Part shown: positions 43,760-53,677 of the stretch, one piece after another | Numbering within the stretch: the first letter of the stretch is position 1 | How the letters are laid out: the number at the start of each line of letters is the position of its first letter | DNA from: Arthrobacter bambusae | Lineage (GTDB): Bacteria; Actinomycetota; Actinomycetes; Actinomycetales; Micrococcaceae | Assembly: GCF_030812595.1 (NCBI RefSeq) | Contig: NZ_JAUSSZ010000001.1 | Span: forward strand, 310,001-374,000 | Length of the DNA: 64,000 nt | Direction of reading: 5' to 3' | Notes under the pieces: model-generated | What the model was told of the DNA's origin: nothing | Seen by the model: only the letters and a program-made list of their open reading frames with translations | The model's database searches: none | Position numbers and translations under genes: made by a program

Positions 43760-44683
43760 ATGTCTGAACCCGAACAAACCAGCATCCGCAACACCGCGAT
43801 GAGCTCAACGGGCACGCCGACAGTCGCCGTCCTCGGCACCGGGATCATGGGCGCGGCCATGGCCCGGTCCATCCGCCGGGCAGGTATTACCGTCCGCGCT
43901 TGGAACCGCACCTTGCAAAAGGCCGAACCGCTCCGAAATGACGGCATCACAGTCACGGCCACCGCCGCGGAAGCCGTTACCGACGCCGACGTCATCGTGA
44001 CGATGCTCTACGACGCCGACGCGGTACGCGCTGCAATGGACGCCGCGCATCCGGGAATCAAGGCGGGTGGCGTATGGATTCAGTCCACCACCGTCGGGAT
44101 CGATGACGTCGGAGCGCTGGGCGAACTCGCTGCCGAGTACGGCCTCACATTCGTCGACGCGCCGGTGCTTGGCACCCGACAGCCTGCCGAAAAGGGTCAA
44201 CTTACCATCCTCGCCGCCGGACCCACCCAGGTTCGTTCGAGCATTGGACCCGTGTTCGACGCGATCGGCGCCCGGACCGTCTGGACCGGGGAGGATGGTG
44301 CCGCCGGCACCGGGACTCGTCTGAAGCTCGTCGCCAACAGTTGGGTCATCGCGGCCACCAATGCTGCAGGAGAGACCATCGCACTTGCCCAGGCACTCGG
44401 CGTCGACCCACAATCCTTCTTCGATGCCATCGGCGGTGGCGGACTCGACATGCCCTACCTTCGCCTGAAGGCCGGACTCATCCTCGACGACGCGCTCACT
44501 CCGGCGTCGTTCGCTGCCAAGACCGCCGCAAAAGACGCACGCCTCATTGTCGACGCCGCCCATGCAAACGGTATCCGGCTAGACCTCGCTGAGGCGGGGT
44601 CAGCAAGACTGGGTCGCGTCACTGACGCGGGACGCGGCGACGAGGACATGGCCGCGGCATACTTTGCCAGCTTCATCGAGTGA
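43760..44683 (+). CDS. NAD(P)-dependent beta-hydroxyacid dehydrogenase family protein
   Basis: The product has 307 aa. The N-terminal Rossmann motif VAVLGTGIMGAAMARSIRRA is near residue 22, with WNRT as the NADP-selective turn. The substrate loop is VDAPVLGTRQPAEKGQLTIL (about 132), and KLVANSWVIAATNAAGE (about 190) holds the catalytic Lys. This places it with 3-hydroxyisobutyrate/tartronate semialdehyde reductases; the substrate is not defined. TAAGAT ends 6 nt before ATG 43760 with no ribosome-binding site, so the transcript is probably leaderless. Confidence 0.92.
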   Translation: MSEPEQTSIRNTAMSSTGTPTVAVLGTGIMGAAMARSIRRAGITVRAWNRTLQKAEPLRNDGITVTATAAEAVTDADVIVTMLYDADAVRAAMDAAHPGIKAGGVWIQSTTVGIDDVGALGELAAEYGLTFVDAPVLGTRQPAEKGQLTILAAGPTQVRSSIGPVFDAIGARTVWTGEDGAAGTGTRLKLVANSWVIAATNAAGETIALAQALGVDPQSFFDAIGGGGLDMPYLRLKAGLILDDALTPASFAAKTAAKDARLIVDAAHANGIRLDLAEAGSARLGRVTDAGRGDEDMAAAYFASFIE

Positions 44684-44732
44684 TACGGACCCCGTTACTC
44701 GAAACACGTGAGGCGTGCTGCGCCGAGGGAGC

Positions 44733-45482
44733 TCAGCCCTTCAGCGTCGCGTCGAGCAGCGCCTTCAGTTCCTCGAAGTGCCGCTCGGTTGCCGCCGGGT
44801 TGAAGGCGGAAGTGTCGGCCATGGTGTAACCGTGCGGCGCCCCTGCATAAATTTCGTTGGAGGCCTCAAGCCCTGCGGCCTGCAGGGCTTCGCCGAGCCG
44901 GGCGACGGCTTCCGGTGCCATGCTCCGGTCATGGTCCGCATGGCCGAAGACGAACCGGGCCCGAGCGTTGCCAAGTTCCAGGTGCGGGCTGTCCGGCTCG
45001 TCCGTGGCCAGGCCGCCGCCGTGGAACCCTCCGCACGCTGCCACCACGTCAGGGTGGGACGTGGCGGTGCGGACGGCCAATCGGGCGCCCATGCAGTAAC
45101 CGGTGGTACCGATGGGGCCGGGAGCTACGCCGTCGAGCCCGGCAAGTGCGGACACCCACGCATTGATGTCCGGCAGCGCCTTGTCCGGCGTCAGGCGGCC
45201 AACCCGGGGGAAGGCGGCCTTGCCTGCAGCCTCCCTGCCTTCCTGGGTGGACATGTCCACGGCCGGGGCGAGCTCGGCCATGGATCCTTCACGGTAGAAA
45301 ACGTTCGGCGCCAGCACCACGTAGCCCCAGACTGCGATGCGCTGGGCCATTTCCTGGATCCTGGGGCGCAGACCGAAGGCGTCCATGTAGAGGATGACGC
45401 CGGGAACGGGGCCGGTTGTGGTGGACGGGCGGGCGACGAGGGCCTCTGCGGTGCCTTCCGCAGCAGGGATTTCGATGGGCAT
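44733..45482 (-). CDS. Dienelactone hydrolase family protein
   Basis: The product has 249 aa from ATG 45482 (in-frame GTG at 45491 is an alternative). An alpha/beta-hydrolase core is visible: GVILYMDAFGLRPRIQEMAQ near residue 29, the nucleophile elbow TTGYCMGARLAVR with Cys near 125, then an Asp in FGHADHDRS and a His in GAPHGYTM. Cys as nucleophile is characteristic of this family. TAGTGT ends 7 nt before the start with no ribosome-binding site, so it may be leaderless. The natural substrate is unknown. Confidence 0.93.
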   Translation of the reverse strand: MPIEIPAAEGTAEALVARPSTTTGPVPGVILYMDAFGLRPRIQEMAQRIAVWGYVVLAPNVFYREGSMAELAPAVDMSTQEGREAAGKAAFPRVGRLTPDKALPDINAWVSALAGLDGVAPGPIGTTGYCMGARLAVRTATSHPDVVAACGGFHGGGLATDEPDSPHLELGNARARFVFGHADHDRSMAPEAVARLGEALQAAGLEASNEIYAGAPHGYTMADTSAFNPAATERHFEELKALLDATLKG

Positions 45483-45582
45483 GGGACCCACACTATCGGA
45501 GCTTAGGAGTGATGCCGGTTCACGATCCCGGCATGCCGAGATCGATCTCGCTCCACTTGGGCGTGCCCGTCACCACGGTAAC

Positions 45583-46002
45583 TCAGACGACCGGTGCAGG
45601 CGGCTCCGCCCCGCCTTCCTGAGCCTCCCGGGGGACAGGTGCCCTCCTTACAACCAGGACGATAGCAACAGCCACCGCGGCCGCGATGAGAGCCGAAACA
45701 AGCAGCGTCTTCCCGGACGTGCGCTCCGAAGCCGTGAGTTTGCGTCCCGCACGCCGCACGGCGCGCGTCGCGGCTTTCCGCGCCCTGTTGGCCGCCTTCC
45801 TGTTTCCCGTCAGGGTGAGAACCGCATCGTGAAGGACATCGGGGACGTGGGCCTTGTCGAGCCGGGACCAAGCCCACCGGGCCGCGCCCTGGGCCTGCGG
45901 CGGAGGGTTCCCGACTATTTGATTGATCCATTCTTCCGCACGGTCCTGGGCAGCAAGCGCGGCTTTCTTCGCGGCAGTGCCGCCTTTGCTCGTGGACATC
46001 AT
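45583..46002 (-). CDS. Small protein with C-terminal membrane anchor
   Basis: The product has 139 aa from ATG 46002, which follows GAGGAG. The N-terminal 80 residues are amphipathic (AAKKAALAAQDRAEEWINQI, ARWAWSRLDKAHVPDVLHDA), then a very basic stretch (KAANRARKAATRAVRRAGRK). One membrane helix (LLVSALIAAAVAVAIVLVV, about 106-124) and a short acidic tail close it. The layout fits a membrane-anchored protein with a basic cytoplasmic part. No family was recognised. Confidence 0.78.
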   Translation of the reverse strand: MMSTSKGGTAAKKAALAAQDRAEEWINQIVGNPPPQAQGAARWAWSRLDKAHVPDVLHDAVLTLTGNRKAANRARKAATRAVRRAGRKLTASERTSGKTLLVSALIAAAVAVAIVLVVRRAPVPREAQEGGAEPPAPVV

Positions 46003-46201
46003 CGTTGTCTCCTCGCCGTTGAATGCTGTCAACGGTCAGCCTACGCCCGCAGCCACAACCGGGAAACCGCAATAGGCGACATGCCCTCGGCGACGTCGAT
46101 CCGACAGCCGTGCCCAACAGCGGCCCTCTCCGCCCGGGCCCCGGATGTTCGTGTTGACTTCGAGGGTCGCGGGTCAGAAACTGGGCGCAGGAGGCAGGGC
46201 C

Positions 46202-46507
46202 GTGGGTAACAACGTACCGTGGATATTCGTCTTGCTCGTCCCGTCACTGGGTTTCTTTTTCTATCTGGTCATTGTCAACATCAGGGTTACGCTCAGGCGG
46301 AAAGCTCTCGGGCTGCCCCCGCTTGGGTTGGTCCCGCGTCGCTTAGGGCACACCCCGCGTCGATTAGGGCACCGGCACAGGAAGAGGATCAACTACGTCG
46401 TAGTGGATGATCCTGCCCATCCCGACGGGGCCGGGAGCGCCCAGAAGCGGGCAGCCCGAACCGGTCGCTTCAAGCGTTCCCTCTCCTGGGCCAAGAGGCG
46501 CCGGTGA
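46202..46507 (+). CDS. Small membrane protein with basic tail
   Basis: The product has 101 aa. GTG 46202 is placed by AGGAGG at 46189-46194. One or two hydrophobic stretches at the N-terminus (IFVLLVPSLGFFFYLVIVNI, about 7-26) are followed by a strongly basic region with an internal duplication (RRLGHTPRRLGHRHRKR). The C-terminus is also basic (FKRSLSWAKRRR). It could bind nucleic acid or lipid at the membrane. No family was recognised. Confidence 0.68.
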   Translation: MGNNVPWIFVLLVPSLGFFFYLVIVNIRVTLRRKALGLPPLGLVPRRLGHTPRRLGHRHRKRINYVVVDDPAHPDGAGSAQKRAARTGRFKRSLSWAKRRR

Positions 46508-46577
46508 GGTGCTGCCCGCAGGCCGGCCGCCGTCGTCGGCTGGAACCAGGCTTCTTCTGGGAACTCAGCTGAGCACC

Positions 46578-48206
46578 TTAGCCTCGGCCCTTGTTCTCGC
46601 TGCCTCCCGGTTGGTGTGAATCCGAGCGTGGCCGCTGGAGCGTGAAGGATTCGAAGGATGCGAGCTGTCCCTGGGGACCGGTTACGTTGTAATACGTGAC
46701 CTCGATCTTCGTCGTCCCCCCGGGTTCGGTGCCGGGGTCGACCGTGAAGGCAGCGAAACCATAGGAGTTGGCTGCATCCCGATGTGCCGACCAAGGAGCG
46801 TCTTCCTGCACATAGACCGCTGGCCGCTTTTGTGTTGCCGGGTCGGCTGGGCCGACGCCGGTGATGACCCGGCATGAGGGAGGGTTGTAAAACAACTGGT
46901 TCGACGGTACGGACGTTCCGCCCCCGCCGAGGACCATGTGTACCGTGCCCTTGGTGGTATCGATGACGTCGGTGCGCGTATCCGCCGGAATAGGGGTCAG
47001 TGTTGCGTTGTCTTGTTGGCCGCGGATGGGGTGGGAGCGTTCGTAGTGGTGCTCGTGCCCGCAAACAACGAGGTCCACGCCGTACTTGTCAAAAAGGGGT
47101 ACCCATTCCTGCCGGATGCCAAGGTCGGCTCCGTTGAAGGATCCAGCTGTGCTGATGACAACTTGATGCATGCAGACGATCACCCAGTCGATGTTCCTGT
47201 CCGACCTCGCCGCGCTGAGTTCCTTCTCGAGCCACGCCTTCTGGGCGCCTTGCGAGTAGCCGCGGACGTAGCTGTTGCCGCCGTCTTGATAGCAGACGTC
47301 GTCATTGGCGAGGCTGATGATTCGCACTGAACCCGCGGTGAAGGAATACCAGAGGCCGCGGGTGACCTCGGTTTGGCCCGGCTGCGGTGGGACGGAGAAA
47401 TATGTCTGGTAGGCGGCGTATCCGATGGGCCCGTTACCGTGCTCATTCTCATGGTTCCCGGCTGCGGGCATCCAGGGCCGGTGACGGGCGCTACGTGAGT
47501 TGTTATCCCAGAAGTCGGTCCAGGTCCGCACCCGGTTCTCTGAGATATTGGCGTAGCAGAGATCGCCATTGAACAGGTGGAACAGAGGCTGGACGCGTTC
47601 GACGCCGGCCGGCATGTCGCCGGCTGCAGGGGAACCGAGGTTGTCGTTGACCCACTGCTGCGTTCCTGACCCGGAGCTTGATTTCTTTCCGAGCGTGGGG
47701 GTGCCTTGGTCGCCAAAACTCGTGAAGGTGATCTTCCCGCGTCCGCGCGGGCCGGTCCGGAAGGAACCAAACTCTGGCTGCGCACCCTCGTGGATGGCTG
47801 CGTACACATAGTCATGGGACGGATCGAGTCCGCTGAGTTTCGCGTGGTGCGCGTACACCCTTTGACCGGATTTGGCATCGACGTAGCTGGTTTCTACGGC
47901 GGCCTGACTCCGTCCATAGGTTCCATCGGTTTCGCCGAGCATCGCCCGGGCGTTCCGGACCGGCTGCAAGGTGTGCCACGACACCACAACTTCGCTGGAA
48001 GCATCGGCACCGAACTGCAGATGCAGGCCATTCACAACCGGTGTGGTCAGCGGGTCGCCGGCTGCGGCGGGGAGTTTCGGCTTGGTCTCATCAGCTGACG
48101 CCGGGGTTGCGCCTGCCCAAACGGCGGTGGCGCCAGCCGCTGCGGCGGCCGTGAAGAAACCGCGGCGCGAGAATCCGAAACTAAAGATTTCTTTGTCATC
48201 TGTCAT
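46578..48206 (-). CDS. Tat-exported purple acid phosphatase / metallophosphoesterase
   Basis: The product has 542 aa from ATG 48206. A twin-arginine signal (FSRRGFFTAAAAAGATAVWA, about residues 11-30) ends near SADE. A fibronectin-like N-terminal domain (VVVSWHTLQPVRNARAMLGE) precedes the dimetal phosphatase domain: SFGDQG, HLFNGDLCYAN, AAGNHENEHGNG, VICMHQVV and CGHEHHYERSHP supply the metal ligands. It should release phosphate from organic esters outside the cell, with metal loading before export. Confidence 0.94.
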   Translation of the reverse strand: MTDDKEIFSFGFSRRGFFTAAAAAGATAVWAGATPASADETKPKLPAAAGDPLTTPVVNGLHLQFGADASSEVVVSWHTLQPVRNARAMLGETDGTYGRSQAAVETSYVDAKSGQRVYAHHAKLSGLDPSHDYVYAAIHEGAQPEFGSFRTGPRGRGKITFTSFGDQGTPTLGKKSSSGSGTQQWVNDNLGSPAAGDMPAGVERVQPLFHLFNGDLCYANISENRVRTWTDFWDNNSRSARHRPWMPAAGNHENEHGNGPIGYAAYQTYFSVPPQPGQTEVTRGLWYSFTAGSVRIISLANDDVCYQDGGNSYVRGYSQGAQKAWLEKELSAARSDRNIDWVIVCMHQVVISTAGSFNGADLGIRQEWVPLFDKYGVDLVVCGHEHHYERSHPIRGQQDNATLTPIPADTRTDVIDTTKGTVHMVLGGGGTSVPSNQLFYNPPSCRVITGVGPADPATQKRPAVYVQEDAPWSAHRDAANSYGFAAFTVDPGTEPGGTTKIEVTYYNVTGPQGQLASFESFTLQRPRSDSHQPGGSENKGRG

Positions 48207-48307
48207 GGATCCAGCTTCGGGGCCGCCCGAGGCTAGCCAATGAAAACCGTTCAAGCGACGGACCGCCAACGGATTAACTCCTGGTTACCCCTTCATGCCG
48301 GGCGGTG

Positions 48308-48424
48308 TCAGTCGATGTAGTCCTCCTCGTCGGCGCGTCGTATATCCATGGTTCCGTTGGAAGTTTCCTCGCGGATGGAGCGCACGATCTGTGCCCGGGC
48401 ATCTTCGACCTGCGACGCCCGCAC
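48308..48424 (-). CDS. Possible 38-residue protein downstream of the ABC permease
   Basis: A short frame from GTG 48424 encodes a charged helix-like peptide (QVEDARAQIVRSIREETSNG, ending ADEEDYID). It follows the permease gene by 18 bp on the same strand. The ribosome-binding site is poor. Its composition looks protein-like rather than random for this GC content, but it may be the end of a degraded gene. No family was recognised. Confidence 0.3.
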   Translation of the reverse strand: MRASQVEDARAQIVRSIREETSNGTMDIRRADEEDYID

Positions 48425-48442
48425 GGGGGCTATTCCCCGCTG

Positions 48443-49252
48443 TTACGCCTTGATGTCCTGCCGCGGAAGGGCGAGAGCGCTGACCACGACAAAGCCCACG
48501 ATCCACAACACGCCCGTCAGAAGTGCCGCCGGATAGCCTTGGGCCGGTGTGGGTCCTACGAGCGGTACCGCGGCTCCGACGATGGTGTTGAACACCCGGC
48601 CTGGAAACCATTGGGACACCTGCGGAGCGACGACGGCAATGATCCCCTCGAACACCAGGATGTAGGCCAGGCCGATTCCCACAGCGGAGGCGACTGAACG
48701 GGTCAGCACGGCGATGAGCATGCCCAGGGTGCTGACGCCGATGAGGCAGAGTGCCTCGTTGACGAGGAACTCCGCGAAGACGCGCAGCCCTTCGGCCGAG
48801 GTCCAGGCCGTGGTCTGGACGCCCTGGCCCGGGGCAAGTATGAGGATCAGGGTGCTGCTGGCAGCCAGGGTGAGCAGCATGGAGAGCAAGACGAAGAGCA
48901 CGACGGCGAGCATCTTGCCGGCCAGCCACGCAAGGCGGTTCGGCTGGCGCACCAGCAGGTTGCGGAGCGTCCCCTGGGTCCATTCCGCCGCGAGGTTGGC
49001 GCTCACCAGAATGAGGGCGATAGCAATGATCAGGGATCGGGCTTGGCCGATGACGGCAACCAATCCCTCAGGGGTGTGGAACGCCGCGATGAGGCCGGTC
49101 ATCTCGTGGCCGGTGGCTCCGGACGCGATCTGGTGGAAGGTCAAGTAGGCGATGAAGGTGCTCGCGCCGAGCATCGCACCGGCACCTGCCAGAACACTCC
49201 AGCGGCGGAATTTCAGGACTTCGCTACGGAATGCGCGGACGACCGAGGTCAT
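48443..49252 (-). CDS. ABC transporter permease (ABC-2 type)
   Basis: The product has 269 aa with six membrane helices. An N-terminal FRSEVLKFRRWSVLAGAGAM is typical of ABC-2 exporters, and EWTQGTLRNLLVRQPNRLAW (about 90-109) is the family's cytoplasmic loop. AAGGAG precedes ATG 49252, which lies within the 3' end of the ATPase gene (29-bp overlap). It forms an exporter with that ATPase. Being co-transcribed with an ABC-F gene, it may export an antibiotic or peptide. Confidence 0.92.
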   Translation of the reverse strand: MTSVVRAFRSEVLKFRRWSVLAGAGAMLGASTFIAYLTFHQIASGATGHEMTGLIAAFHTPEGLVAVIGQARSLIIAIALILVSANLAAEWTQGTLRNLLVRQPNRLAWLAGKMLAVVLFVLLSMLLTLAASSTLILILAPGQGVQTTAWTSAEGLRVFAEFLVNEALCLIGVSTLGMLIAVLTRSVASAVGIGLAYILVFEGIIAVVAPQVSQWFPGRVFNTIVGAAVPLVGPTPAQGYPAALLTGVLWIVGFVVVSALALPRQDIKA

Positions 49253-50150
49253 GGACGTCTCCTTTCACCAGGGCGAGGAACAGCTGTTCGAGACTGGCGT
49301 CTTTGACCTGGATGGCCAGATCTGTCACCCCGGCTTCCCCGGCCTGCCGATTCAAGATCTGGGCGAAACCGGCGGCACAGGAGATGCGCAGGGCGTCGTC
49401 GTCCTGTGTGCATGCATAGCCCGACGCGTTGGCGATCCTGGTTACCAATTCGCGCCGGGCAGGATCTCGGGCTTCGATGACCAGTTCGACGCGCAGGGCG
49501 AGCAGGTCCCGGGCCGGGCCGCAGAACAGGGCTTTGCCCTCGTGAAGCATAACCAGCCAGTCCGTGACTTGTTCCAGTTCTCCGAGCAGGTGGCTGCTGA
49601 GCAGAATGGTCTTCCCCGCTTCGCGCAGGCGGCGCAGCAGCCCGCGTATTTCGATGATGCCCAGAGGATCGAGACCGTTGGCCGGCTCATCGAGAATAAG
49701 CAGCTCGGGGTCAGGAAGCAGGGCGATCGCCACACCGAGCCGTTGCTTCATGCCCAGTGAATACGTTCCGACCCGGTCACGTGCCCGGTCGGCGAGGTCC
49801 ACCGTTTCCAGCAGTTCGTCGACGCGGGAGCCTGGGTAGCCGCCGAGGCGGGCGAGTACCTCAAGGTTGGTCCGCCCGGACAGACTCGGATAGAAGGCCG
49901 GGGCCTCGACGAGTGCTCCAACCCGCGGAAGGTAACGGGAGGGCTGGGTCAGGGGTGAGCCCAGCACAAAAGCGGTACCGGAGTCGGGCCGCACGAGCCC
50001 CAGGAGGAGGCGGAGAGTGGTCGTCTTCCCTGCCCCGTTGGGGCCGATGAAGCCCGTGATCGACCCGGCAGGTATGGACATGGTCAGGCCATCGACGGCG
50101 GCGCGCTTGCCGAAGCGCTTGCTTAAGCCGCGAGCCTCAATGGCATTCAC
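49224..50150 (-). CDS. ABC transporter ATP-binding protein (exporter type)
   Basis: The product has 308 aa from GTG 50150 (GGAG upstream). Walker A GPNGAGKTT is at about residues 35-43, the signature YSLGMKQRLGVAIAL near 138, and Walker B LLILDEPANGLDP near 158. The C-terminal 80 residues are the variable domain common in bacitracin/lantibiotic-type exporters. It starts 37 bp after the ABC-F gene and overlaps the permease gene, so the three form one operon. Confidence 0.94.
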   Translation of the reverse strand: MNAIEARGLSKRFGKRAAVDGLTMSIPAGSITGFIGPNGAGKTTTLRLLLGLVRPDSGTAFVLGSPLTQPSRYLPRVGALVEAPAFYPSLSGRTNLEVLARLGGYPGSRVDELLETVDLADRARDRVGTYSLGMKQRLGVAIALLPDPELLILDEPANGLDPLGIIEIRGLLRRLREAGKTILLSSHLLGELEQVTDWLVMLHEGKALFCGPARDLLALRVELVIEARDPARRELVTRIANASGYACTQDDDALRISCAAGFAQILNRQAGEAGVTDLAIQVKDASLEQLFLALVKGDVHDLGRPRIP

Positions 50151-50187
50151 GGGACATCACTCCATTCCGGGAGACAGACCATTCGGA

Positions 50188-51789
50188 TCAGCCGTCTACG
50201 TCCTCGAACCGGCCAGCGGCGTCGAGCGCGAGAATCCTGGTGAGCCTGAGCCGGGCAAGGAACCGGTCGTCATGGCTGACGAGAACGATGGCGCCGCGGT
50301 AGCTGTTCAGGGCCTCGACCAGCTGCTCAACGCTCACCGCATCGAGGTTGTTCGTTGGTTCGTCCAGGACGAGGAGCTGTGCGGGCGGATCCGCGAATAG
50401 CAAGCTCGCGAGCGACACACGAAACCGTTCGCCACCTGAGAGTGTCGAAATGGGGCGGTTGACGTTGTCTCCTTTGATGAGGAGGCGTCCGAGCTGGTTG
50501 CGTATCTGCGCGTCGGGTACTTGCGGTGCGACCATCCGAATATTCTCGAGCACGGTTGCGGTGTCGTCGAGACCATTCAGGCGTTGGCTGAGATAGCCGA
50601 CCCGGTCGGCGTGGAGAATTCCGTGTGCGCGCCCCGGTTCATTGGGGTTACCGCGGACGAGGTTCTCGAGAAAAGTCGTCTTGCCGACCCCATTGGGACC
50701 GATGAGAGCTACGCGTTCCGGTCCCTGGATGATGATCAGGCGGTTCGTCCCTTGGAGTTCGGCGACGCGTCGGCTGGCGGGAACGCCTGGGTCGGGGAGC
50801 TGCAAGCTGATTTTCTGATCAGGCCGGACACGCGCTGCGGCCTCCTCACGGGATGCCTGGGCCGCTCCGAGCTTGTCGTCGAGGCCCATGCGGAGCTTTC
50901 CCGCGGAGTTCTCGGCACGCGAGGCTAGCCCATTCATCAGGATTTTCGACCCACGCTTTTTCTCATTAGCAGTCCTGGCCGTTTTCGACCGCTTCGCAAG
51001 CTTGCTCTCCGCCTCGGCGCGCTGCCGTCTCTCCACTTTGACTGCGTGGTCGGCCGCCTGGGAGGACTGCACAGCGGCTGCCTGCTCCCGATCGAGATTT
51101 TCCTTCCACTCAGAGTATGGGCCGCCAAAGACCGCGAGCCGCCCAGCGTACAGCTCGGCGGTCTGGTCCATCCGGTCGAGTAGGTCCAGGTCGTGGCTGA
51201 CAACAATGAGCGTGCCGGGCCATTCCTCGATCAAGAGCGCCAGAGTCGCCTTCGCTTCCCGATCGAGGTTGTTGCTGGGCTCGTCGAGGAGGGTAATAGG
51301 CAGGCGCCGTACCTTGAGGCCCGTGATCGCGATGAGCATCACTTCGCCTCCGGAGAGCTGGCTGACGCTTCGGTCGAGGTCCTGGACCGTGAATCCCAGG
51401 CGGCGGAGTTGTTCATCGGCCCGCGCCTCGATGTCCCAGTCGTCGCCTATGGTGTCGAAATGACGCTCATCGACGTCCCCGCCCTCAATCGCCCGGATCG
51501 CATCAACGATCGGGGCGATGCCGAGGAGGTCCGCCATCGTGGTCGAATCGTGCCAGGTAAGCGTTTGCGGGAGATACCCGACTTCGCCGGTCACGTTCAG
51601 AGTACCGCCGGTCGGGGTGAGCTCACCGGCGATGAGGCGTAAGAGAGTCGACTTTCCGGCGCCGTTGGTGCCGACGAGCCCGGTTCGACCAGAGGAGAAG
51701 CTTCCCGTGATGCTGGGGATTGCCAGCTCACCGTCCGGCCATGCGAAAGAAAGGTTGGAAAGAACAACGGAGGAGTTGCTTGATGACAT
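50188..51789 (-). CDS. ABC-F ATPase, probable ribosome-protection protein
   Basis: The product has 533 aa with two ATPase domains and no membrane helices. Domain 1 has Walker A VGTNGAGKST (about 37), signature QLSGGEVML and LLDEPSNNLDREA; domain 2 has GPNGVGKTT, TLSGGERFRVSLA and VLDEPTNNLDAVS. The inter-domain linker (about 220-310) is long, Lys/Arg/Ala-rich and helical, as in ABC-F proteins that remove drugs from the ribosome (Msr/TlrC/Lsa group). Start ATG 51789. A leader with a hairpin and a short ORF suggests antibiotic-induced expression. Confidence 0.93.
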   Translation of the reverse strand: MSSSNSSVVLSNLSFAWPDGELAIPSITGSFSSGRTGLVGTNGAGKSTLLRLIAGELTPTGGTLNVTGEVGYLPQTLTWHDSTTMADLLGIAPIVDAIRAIEGGDVDERHFDTIGDDWDIEARADEQLRRLGFTVQDLDRSVSQLSGGEVMLIAITGLKVRRLPITLLDEPSNNLDREAKATLALLIEEWPGTLIVVSHDLDLLDRMDQTAELYAGRLAVFGGPYSEWKENLDREQAAAVQSSQAADHAVKVERRQRAEAESKLAKRSKTARTANEKKRGSKILMNGLASRAENSAGKLRMGLDDKLGAAQASREEAAARVRPDQKISLQLPDPGVPASRRVAELQGTNRLIIIQGPERVALIGPNGVGKTTFLENLVRGNPNEPGRAHGILHADRVGYLSQRLNGLDDTATVLENIRMVAPQVPDAQIRNQLGRLLIKGDNVNRPISTLSGGERFRVSLASLLFADPPAQLLVLDEPTNNLDAVSVEQLVEALNSYRGAIVLVSHDDRFLARLRLTRILALDAAGRFEDVDG

Positions 51790-51932
51790 GAGATCCCCAG
51801 GAAAGTGAAGGTGCTCAACCGAACGACGGGAGCAAAAATGAGCAGGAGGCCCCCGTATAACCGGGGAGCAGCAGCAGTCGCGACGGCGCCGCCCGGTAAG
51901 ACCAAGGCGCTAAATAATGTCGTCGCGGGGCC

Positions 51933-51981
51933 GCCACCGAAGAATCGGTGGCTAGATTCTGTCGACCTCTATGCTCAGCAT
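51933..51981 (-). promoter_or_regulatory. Possible attenuator leader of the ABC-F gene: nine-codon uORF and hairpin
   Basis: On the minus strand, ATG 51981 opens a nine-residue frame (MLSIEVDRI) that stops at 51952. It is followed immediately by the perfect 8-bp hairpin GCCACCGA-TTCT-TCGGTGGC (51952-51933). A second hairpin with CCCCG/CGGGG arms lies nearer the gene (about 51852-51868). Leaders with a short ORF and competing hairpins are known for inducible ABC-F genes. No clear promoter or ribosome-binding site for the uORF was found. Confidence 0.35.
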
Positions 51982-52100
51982 GGTCCAACGATAACAGGTC
52001 AAGGCGGTCACGTGCCGGAAAGCTCCCCGCGCTGCCCCCGGGAATAAATCCGTTTTTCCAACGTCGAGTCAAGTACACCCAACTCTCTCACGGAGGTTTT

Positions 52101-52247
52101 ATGGCTGCATTTTTTGGGCCGACGGAGTCCGGCTCCCGCTCGTTCGACGAAATTCTCGCCCGTTACCTGCAGGGCCAGCGCGTGGCCGGCCCCGGGCACC
52201 CGATGATGAAAAATGTGCTCTGGCACACACCCCGCAGGCGCTCCTAA
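52101..52247 (+). CDS. 48-residue protein resembling the extreme N-terminus of actinobacterial Clp ATPases
   Basis: ATG 52101 follows CGGAGG at ideal distance. The sequence (FFGPTESGSRSFDEILARYL, then QGQR) resembles the short N-terminal segment that precedes the N-domain in some actinobacterial ClpB/ClpA-like proteins. It then ends within 25 residues. A clpB remnant lies 500 bp away on the opposite strand. It may be a free-standing small protein or a stub left by rearrangement. The Clp similarity is from memory and tentative. Confidence 0.6.
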   Translation: MAAFFGPTESGSRSFDEILARYLQGQRVAGPGHPMMKNVLWHTPRRRS

Positions 52248-52301
52248 GGCTGGACCGGCTGCCTTAGCCACGCCAGCCGTGTTCCCGGCGTGCTGACTGG
52301 G

Positions 52302-52726
52302 CTACTTCGTGAGCGCATCCTCCAACCAGGACCTCAGCGCCGGGGCGGGAGCTGCGCCGGCCTGCCTCGCGACGATCTTGCCGTCGACGATGACCATCAA
52401 TGTTGGCACTGCCTGGATGGCGAACCTGGCGGAGAGCTGCGGCGAGTGGTCGACGTCGACCTTTACGAGCTTGATCTGGCCGGCGCGCTCGTGTGCCAAC
52501 TGGTCCAGCGCCGGGCTCACCATCCTGCAGGGGCCGCACCACACAGCCCAAAAGTCCACCAGTACCGGAACGCCGGACCGTTCTGCGATCTCGCCGAAGT
52601 CGTCGTCGCCGGCTTCAACCACCCAAGGCAGCTCCCGGTGGCAATTCCCGCAGCGTGGCCGGCCCTCGGCGGCGGCCGGCACGCGGTTGGATTTGCCGCA
52701 ATGGGGACACTTGATGATGGCTTTCT

Positions 52727-52730
<4 letters not shown>
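52302..52730 (-). CDS. trxC: Thioredoxin with N-terminal zinc ribbon (Trx2 type)
   Basis: The product has 142 aa. An N-terminal four-Cys zinc ribbon (CPHCGK...CGNCHRELPW, residues 8-36) precedes a thioredoxin fold with the active site WCGPC at about 64-68 and the cis-Pro in AVPTLMVIVDG. This is the E. coli TrxC layout; it reduces protein disulfides during oxidative stress. ATG 52730 overlaps the stop of the clpB remnant (ATGA), the usual coupling with a downstream gene. Confidence 0.94.

Positions 52731-53677
<947 letters not shown>

Noticed and set aside
45512..45534. ATGCCGG/CCGGCAT hairpin between the dienelactone hydrolase and the next gene
   Set aside because: It lies upstream of the hydrolase on its strand and downstream of nothing that needs a terminator except the minus-strand gene at 45583; too short to assign.
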